Shown piece by piece: positions 61,401 to 64,000 of a stretch of DNA of 64,000 nt. Position 1 is the stretch's first letter. Each line of letters opens with the position of its first letter. The notes beneath the pieces are model-generated. The model saw only the letters and a list, made by a program, of their open reading frames with translations, made no database searches and had not been told where the DNA came from. The stretch is from contig NC_061143.1 of NCBI RefSeq assembly GCF_905220365.1, positions 4,526,001 to 4,590,000 of the forward strand, read 5' to 3'. Source of the stretch: Vanessa cardui (Eukaryota > Arthropoda > Insecta > Lepidoptera > Nymphalidae). Both the position numbers and the translations under genes were made by a program.

Positions 61401-63258
61401 TGTGAGTGCGCGTGCGAGTAGTGCGGCGCCGCCTCCGCGCTCTGCGGGCACGACAGGAATATATAGTACGACACAACTTAGATGTCGCATCGGCAAAATT
61501 CGTAAAACCGATCACATCCGAATTAAGTACGCTATCCCAAATCATCAATATTTATTTCTCACGCGAATTTAATCTTTGCAAAACGTAATAACATGTAATA
61601 TCATATGACCTTAATATATTCGTCAATTTGACGCGTCGATTAAAATGCACTTGCTTTCTCTGACGCGTGAATCTATAGCAACGAATAGCGTCGAATGGCG
61701 CGATAGGGAGCTATTTCTATTGGTTGTGTAAATCGGCATTAATCGGTTTTATTTTCATTCCATTGCATTTTCCGATGCTACATCTAATTTGTGTCTTACT
61801 ATACAATGCGTACCGTCTCCACATCGTGGTGACCATATCATCTAGTCTCACCACAATCCAGACTTATTTACGTAACACATTTTCACGCATATGTCTATTC
61901 AACCATATGTTACTGTTTTCATCGCTTTTATGAAGTATGTTAGCATTTGTATACGATTAGAACAATTCAATATATACTATTAATATTTCAAATAGCTTAT
62001 TTTTAGTAATGTTTTATATGAATAGCATATGCCGATATTTGTCTCAGTGATTATGGGACGATAGATGCACATAAAAATCGGTTATGGCCTCATTTTGAAG
62101 AGCTTCAGCCTTAGTGATGCAGAAAAGAAAAAGTTAAAGAGGATCCTTGATTGCAATTTACTCAATTGTTATAATATGTTATAAATTATTTTAGAAATAG
62201 GACCTTGGAAATTATTTAATTAAAAAAATCTTCCACTATTTTTCAGCATCACATCGGATTCTGTGACTGTTACTAGGTAGCAGTTATAATACATATAAAA
62301 GTATTGTAATGGTACTTACCCCGTTGCGCGGATGCGGCTGGTGTGTCTGGTGTGGTGGTAGCTGTTGGTGGGGTTGATCGGGCGGACGGTAGTGCTTGGG
62401 CTTTGGCGGTGGTACCGGTTTGTAGGGCGGCGCTCGACCGCTGTAGTCCGCTTGGGAAGCAGAGTTCGTGCGCGCGCTAACAGGACAAATAATTAAAAAA
62501 AAAACTTATATTATTTTGTCCCTTTTTAAGATTTTATTGGAGAAAGGAGCAGTTTAGAAAGAACTCTAAGTAAAAAGAGGAGCTTTGTTATTGTTTGAGT
62601 TTTAAAATGAGCTCGTTTGGGTAAATACCAACTGCATATGAATGGATCACCAAAACAAATGTAAGAAAATTTCTTATGCCTTCAAATTTGTGCATTCAAA
62701 AAACAAATTAAAATATACTTTGTTCAATTAGGCTTTTACGAGAATTTTGAATCATTTTCAGTCATTTAAGTGAAATTTAATATAGTTGATATTATATTAA
62801 GCTACCACCGGTTTGCAAAGTAGATTCTAACAATATTTCTACCAATTTTTTGGCACATGTGTGCTCGTATTTATTTAGCTTTTTATCAATATCTTATTTA
62901 CATAAAATCTTACCTGTACTTAGCATGATCGTTGGTTGGCACGTTTGGCAGGGACGGCCCTCTAGCGTGCATCGGAGTGGTCGGCACGTTGTGCGCGGTG
63001 TGAGGGTTTTGGGCGTTATGGGAATTATGAGCGTTGTGAGAGTTATGGGCGTTATGAGAATTTTGGGCGTTGTGAGAATTTTGGGCGTTATGGGAATTTT
63101 GCGCGTTGTGAGAATTTTGCACGTTATGAGAATTTTGCACGTTATGAGAGTTTTGACCGCTGTGAGAATTTTGCGCGCTGTGAGAATTTTGGGCGTGCGG
63201 ACTGTTGCCGTTCATCGGTGGTGGTCGAGTCTGCGGGCTGCGGTAGTTGTCTTGAACT
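55209..63258 (-). CDS. pyd: Tight junction protein ZO-1 / polychaetoid, C-terminal half (seven exons, partial)
   Basis: Exons 63258-62914, 62476-62320, 61441-61361, 60459-60360, 59970-59895, 59008-56547 and 55432-55209 join in frame, all GT..AG, to about 1,145 residues. The C-terminus is a ZU5 domain split over the last two exons: GVFDSDGGILEDRHWGVSLI and IPPKAIAPG, then LSPLVMCGPQGLVFLKPVTL and a final VKVDHF before TAG. This order and the DHF end match ZO-1. A short FELYRKP segment typical of ZO-1 tails lies in the 76-nt exon. Upstream exons are Pro-rich (APPYKPVPPPKPKHYRPP) or His/Asn-rich. ZO proteins are membrane-associated scaffolds at cell junctions. The PDZ, SH3 and GUK exons must lie beyond the right edge. 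The insect orthologue is polychaetoid (pyd). Confidence 0.88.
56547..59008 (-). CDS. pyd: pyd giant exon F (about 820 codons) with repeated motif arrays and start of ZU5
   Basis: 2,462 nt from acceptor TTTCCGCAG to donor AACG|GTAATG. It encodes a Lys-rich start (TKKKLSKKPSFIKNAVLDLF), then about six basophilic RxxS boxes (CRQKSLCEN, LRREKSDLG, LKRQSSFCD, LRRQNSMCE, LRRQNSLIE). A long array of PYA[ST][RK]xE-type tyrosine motifs follows between about 58,300 and 57,100. It ends with the first half of ZU5 (GVFDSDGGILEDRHWGVSLI and onward to PPIDMDNG). Its length is not a multiple of three and ZU5 continues in the next exon, so simple skipping would break the frame. An internal alternative acceptor upstream of ZU5 cannot be excluded. 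Confidence 0.87.
59895..59970 (-). CDS. pyd: pyd exon E with the FELYRKP segment
   Basis: 76 nt encoding (D)LAGSREQRGSAFELYRKP then QHMHNL plus two bases. The acceptor is ATTTTCAG and the donor is GTAACATA. AFELYRKP is a conserved short segment of ZO-1 tails. Confidence 0.82.
60360..60459 (-). CDS. pyd: pyd exon D
   Basis: 100 nt encoding QNMYGSGMGAQSPPYAGPPP then HRAINLPHNPHLI plus one base. The acceptor is GGTCTCAG and the donor is GTAACATT. Confidence 0.8.
60493..60715 (-). mobile_element. tRNA-derived SINE, family B
   Basis: Matches 4048-4280 over its length. The minus-strand B box reads GGGTTCGATTCCCGGCC. Its tail begins 34 bp upstream of the pyd exon D acceptor and a Helitron abuts its head. 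Confidence 0.75.
60716..60898 (+). mobile_element. Non-autonomous Helitron, abutting SINE B
   Basis: ATACATAGTATAAAACAAAG to CGTGCGAAGCCGGAGTGGGT then CGATAG|T. A shorter relative of 34747-35015. Confidence 0.6.
61075..61232 (+). repeat. Dispersed repeat D, diverged
   Basis: ACCATTCCTTACATCACCGA, GCCCCCAACCTTGGGAATTT and TGGCTTACTCACGCTTC match the repeat D order. It lies in the pyd intron between exons C and D. Confidence 0.5.
61361..61441 (-). CDS. pyd: pyd exon C, His-rich, frame-neutral
   Basis: 81 nt, phase 0 at both ends: SAEAAPHYSHAHSHSQPHRA then PHHAYHQ. The acceptor is GCCCGCAG and the donor is GTGAGCTG. It is strongly GC-rich. Skipping keeps frame, so it may be a cassette exon. 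A MITE ends 20 bp upstream of its acceptor. Confidence 0.75.
61462..61803. mobile_element. MITE with TATAGT..ACTATA terminal inverted repeats, long copy
   Basis: A 342-bp element has inverted ends TATAGTACGACACAACTTAG and the reverse complement of TATAGTAAGACACAAATTAG, extending about 38 bp with few mismatches. It shares its inner block with the 131-289 copy. It sits in the pyd intron between exons B and C, ending 20 bp from the exon C acceptor. Confidence 0.68.
62320..62476 (-). CDS. pyd: pyd exon B, Pro-rich
   Basis: 157 nt encoding ARTNSASQADYSGRAPPYKP then VPPPKPKHYRPPDQPHQQLP and PHQTHQPHPRNG. The first base completes a Ser codon from exon A. The donor is GGG|GTAAGTACC. The PPPKP run is an SH3-ligand-type segment. 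Confidence 0.82.
62914..63258 (-). CDS. pyd: pyd exon A with QNSHN hexapeptide repeats
   Basis: 345 nt, phase 2 at both ends and so frame-neutral if skipped. It encodes VQDNYRSPQTRPPPMNGNSPH, eleven six-residue repeats (consensus AQNSHN), then TPMHARGPSLPNVPTNDHAKY. The acceptor is TTCGCAG and the donor is GTAAGATT. It is low-complexity but bounded by good splice sites and in frame with the next exon. Confidence 0.78.
62997..63194 (-). repeat. Coding 18-bp minisatellite, 11 units, in pyd exon A
   Basis: Eleven consecutive in-frame units encode variants of AQNSHN (A/S/G/V at position 1, N or S at position 6, QN or HN inside). Units differ by single substitutions; none breaks the frame. Confidence 0.85.
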
Positions 63259-63809
63259 CTGCGAACAAATTATTTATTCATATTACTTTTTTTTAAATTA
63301 TCTGAAAAATTAAAAGATAATTGACTTAATGTTGCTATTTTTAGAAATATGGTACAAAAACTGAGCACTGTAAATACTTTTTTTTTAAGTATAATTTTGC
63401 ATAAGGAAGCCGCAAGTTAGATCGTAACGCTTTAAGTAATTCTAGTTAATTAATGTATGTACAATCTTAAATTTCTTAACCTAATCAGAAAATTAAAAGA
63501 ATAAAATATTATCAGATAATTATAATATACATATATATTTTTTTTTAAATCATATCATATTGGCTTTGGTAGAATACCTTGAGGATCTGAGTGAGGCTTA
63601 TAAATAACATTTGCAAAATTCATTCAAATACAAAGTGTTCAAATCTCAAACGGAATACAAAACTCTTATCCTAACAAAGGATTAGCGAGAAGATTAAAAG
63701 CAAGTATTATTATTTGCAATTGTCTATTGTTTTAGAATTTTCGAAGAATTGTAATAAAATAAGACAAAACCAGGTAGATAAGGGAATACAAAGAAAACCT
63801 AAAGCATAT

Positions 63810-64000
63810 CGTTTGGTGAGTACCAAGCGTTGCTGTCACGCACACTAACATAAAAAGTACACACACACTAGTAAACCATTAGTACGTTTGATAAGTGTCA
63901 AGCGTATCTGTCACGCACACTAAGGTAAAAAGTACACTCACACTAACAAAGTAGTAGAACGTTTGGCGAATATCAAACATTGCTGTCACGCACACAAAGG
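63810..64000. repeat. 75-bp tandem repeat, at least 2.5 units, continuing past the right edge
   Basis: CGTTTGG/ATR starts units at 63810, 63885 and 63960, exactly 75 bp apart. Each contains CTGTCACGCACAC, and the two complete units also have AAAAAGTACAC. It lies in a pyd intron. Confidence 0.8.

Noticed and set aside
62850..63296. 148-codon plus-strand frame rich in Val/Arg/Met
   Set aside because: Antisense of pyd exon A and its minisatellite.
63810..64000. CRISPR-like array
   Set aside because: The 75-bp units are contiguous without distinct spacers; a tandem repeat in a eukaryotic intron.

Overview
The window is nuclear DNA from an insect, almost certainly a lepidopteran (butterfly or moth). 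The sequence is AT-rich, genes are split by long introns with GT..AG borders, and the intergenic and intronic space is full of short tRNA-derived SINEs, small Helitrons, MITEs and LINE-tail fragments of the kind typical of butterfly genomes. Assignment below order level is not possible from this window alone.

Five protein-coding loci can be supported. (1) 363-15827, minus strand: the first ten coding exons (499 codons) of an FHIP/FAM160-type FTS-and-Hook-interacting protein, running off the left edge. (2) 17707-19206 and (3) 21682-23456, plus strand: two tandem paralogues of an LRRC71-like leucine-rich-repeat protein, each with two exons and a phase-1 intron at the same place. (4) 23938-33707, minus strand: a secreted, Pro/Gly/Ser/Tyr-rich cuticle-type protein with one type-2 chitin-binding (peritrophin-A) domain. 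Its start codon lies on a small exon 6 kb away from the main exon, and a TATA-box promoter with an untranslated first exon is visible. (5) 55209-63258, minus strand: the last seven coding exons of the tight-junction scaffold ZO-1/polychaetoid (pyd), ending in the ZU5 domain; the PDZ/SH3/GUK exons lie beyond the right edge.

Layout. 0-16 kb: FHIP with large introns filled by repeats, including a 1-kb fold-back element. 16-18 kb: head-to-head spacer between FHIP and the first LRRC71-like gene. 17.7-23.5 kb: LRRC71-like pair. 23.5-33.7 kb: the chitin-binding protein gene, tail-to-tail with the second LRRC71-like gene. 33.7-55 kb: about 21 kb with no gene I can support, rich in SINEs, Helitrons, a hAT MITE with an intact 8-bp target duplication, and a perfect 60-bp palindrome. 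55-64 kb: the pyd 3' half.

The genes do not form a pathway; they are ordinary neighbours (endosome transport adaptor, probable axonemal LRR proteins, cuticle/matrix protein, junction scaffold). The most unusual points are the LRRC71-like tandem duplication, the 2.46-kb pyd exon with two repeated motif arrays, the in-frame 18-bp minisatellite in another pyd exon, and the palindromic/MITE structures. No clearly novel biological system was found.
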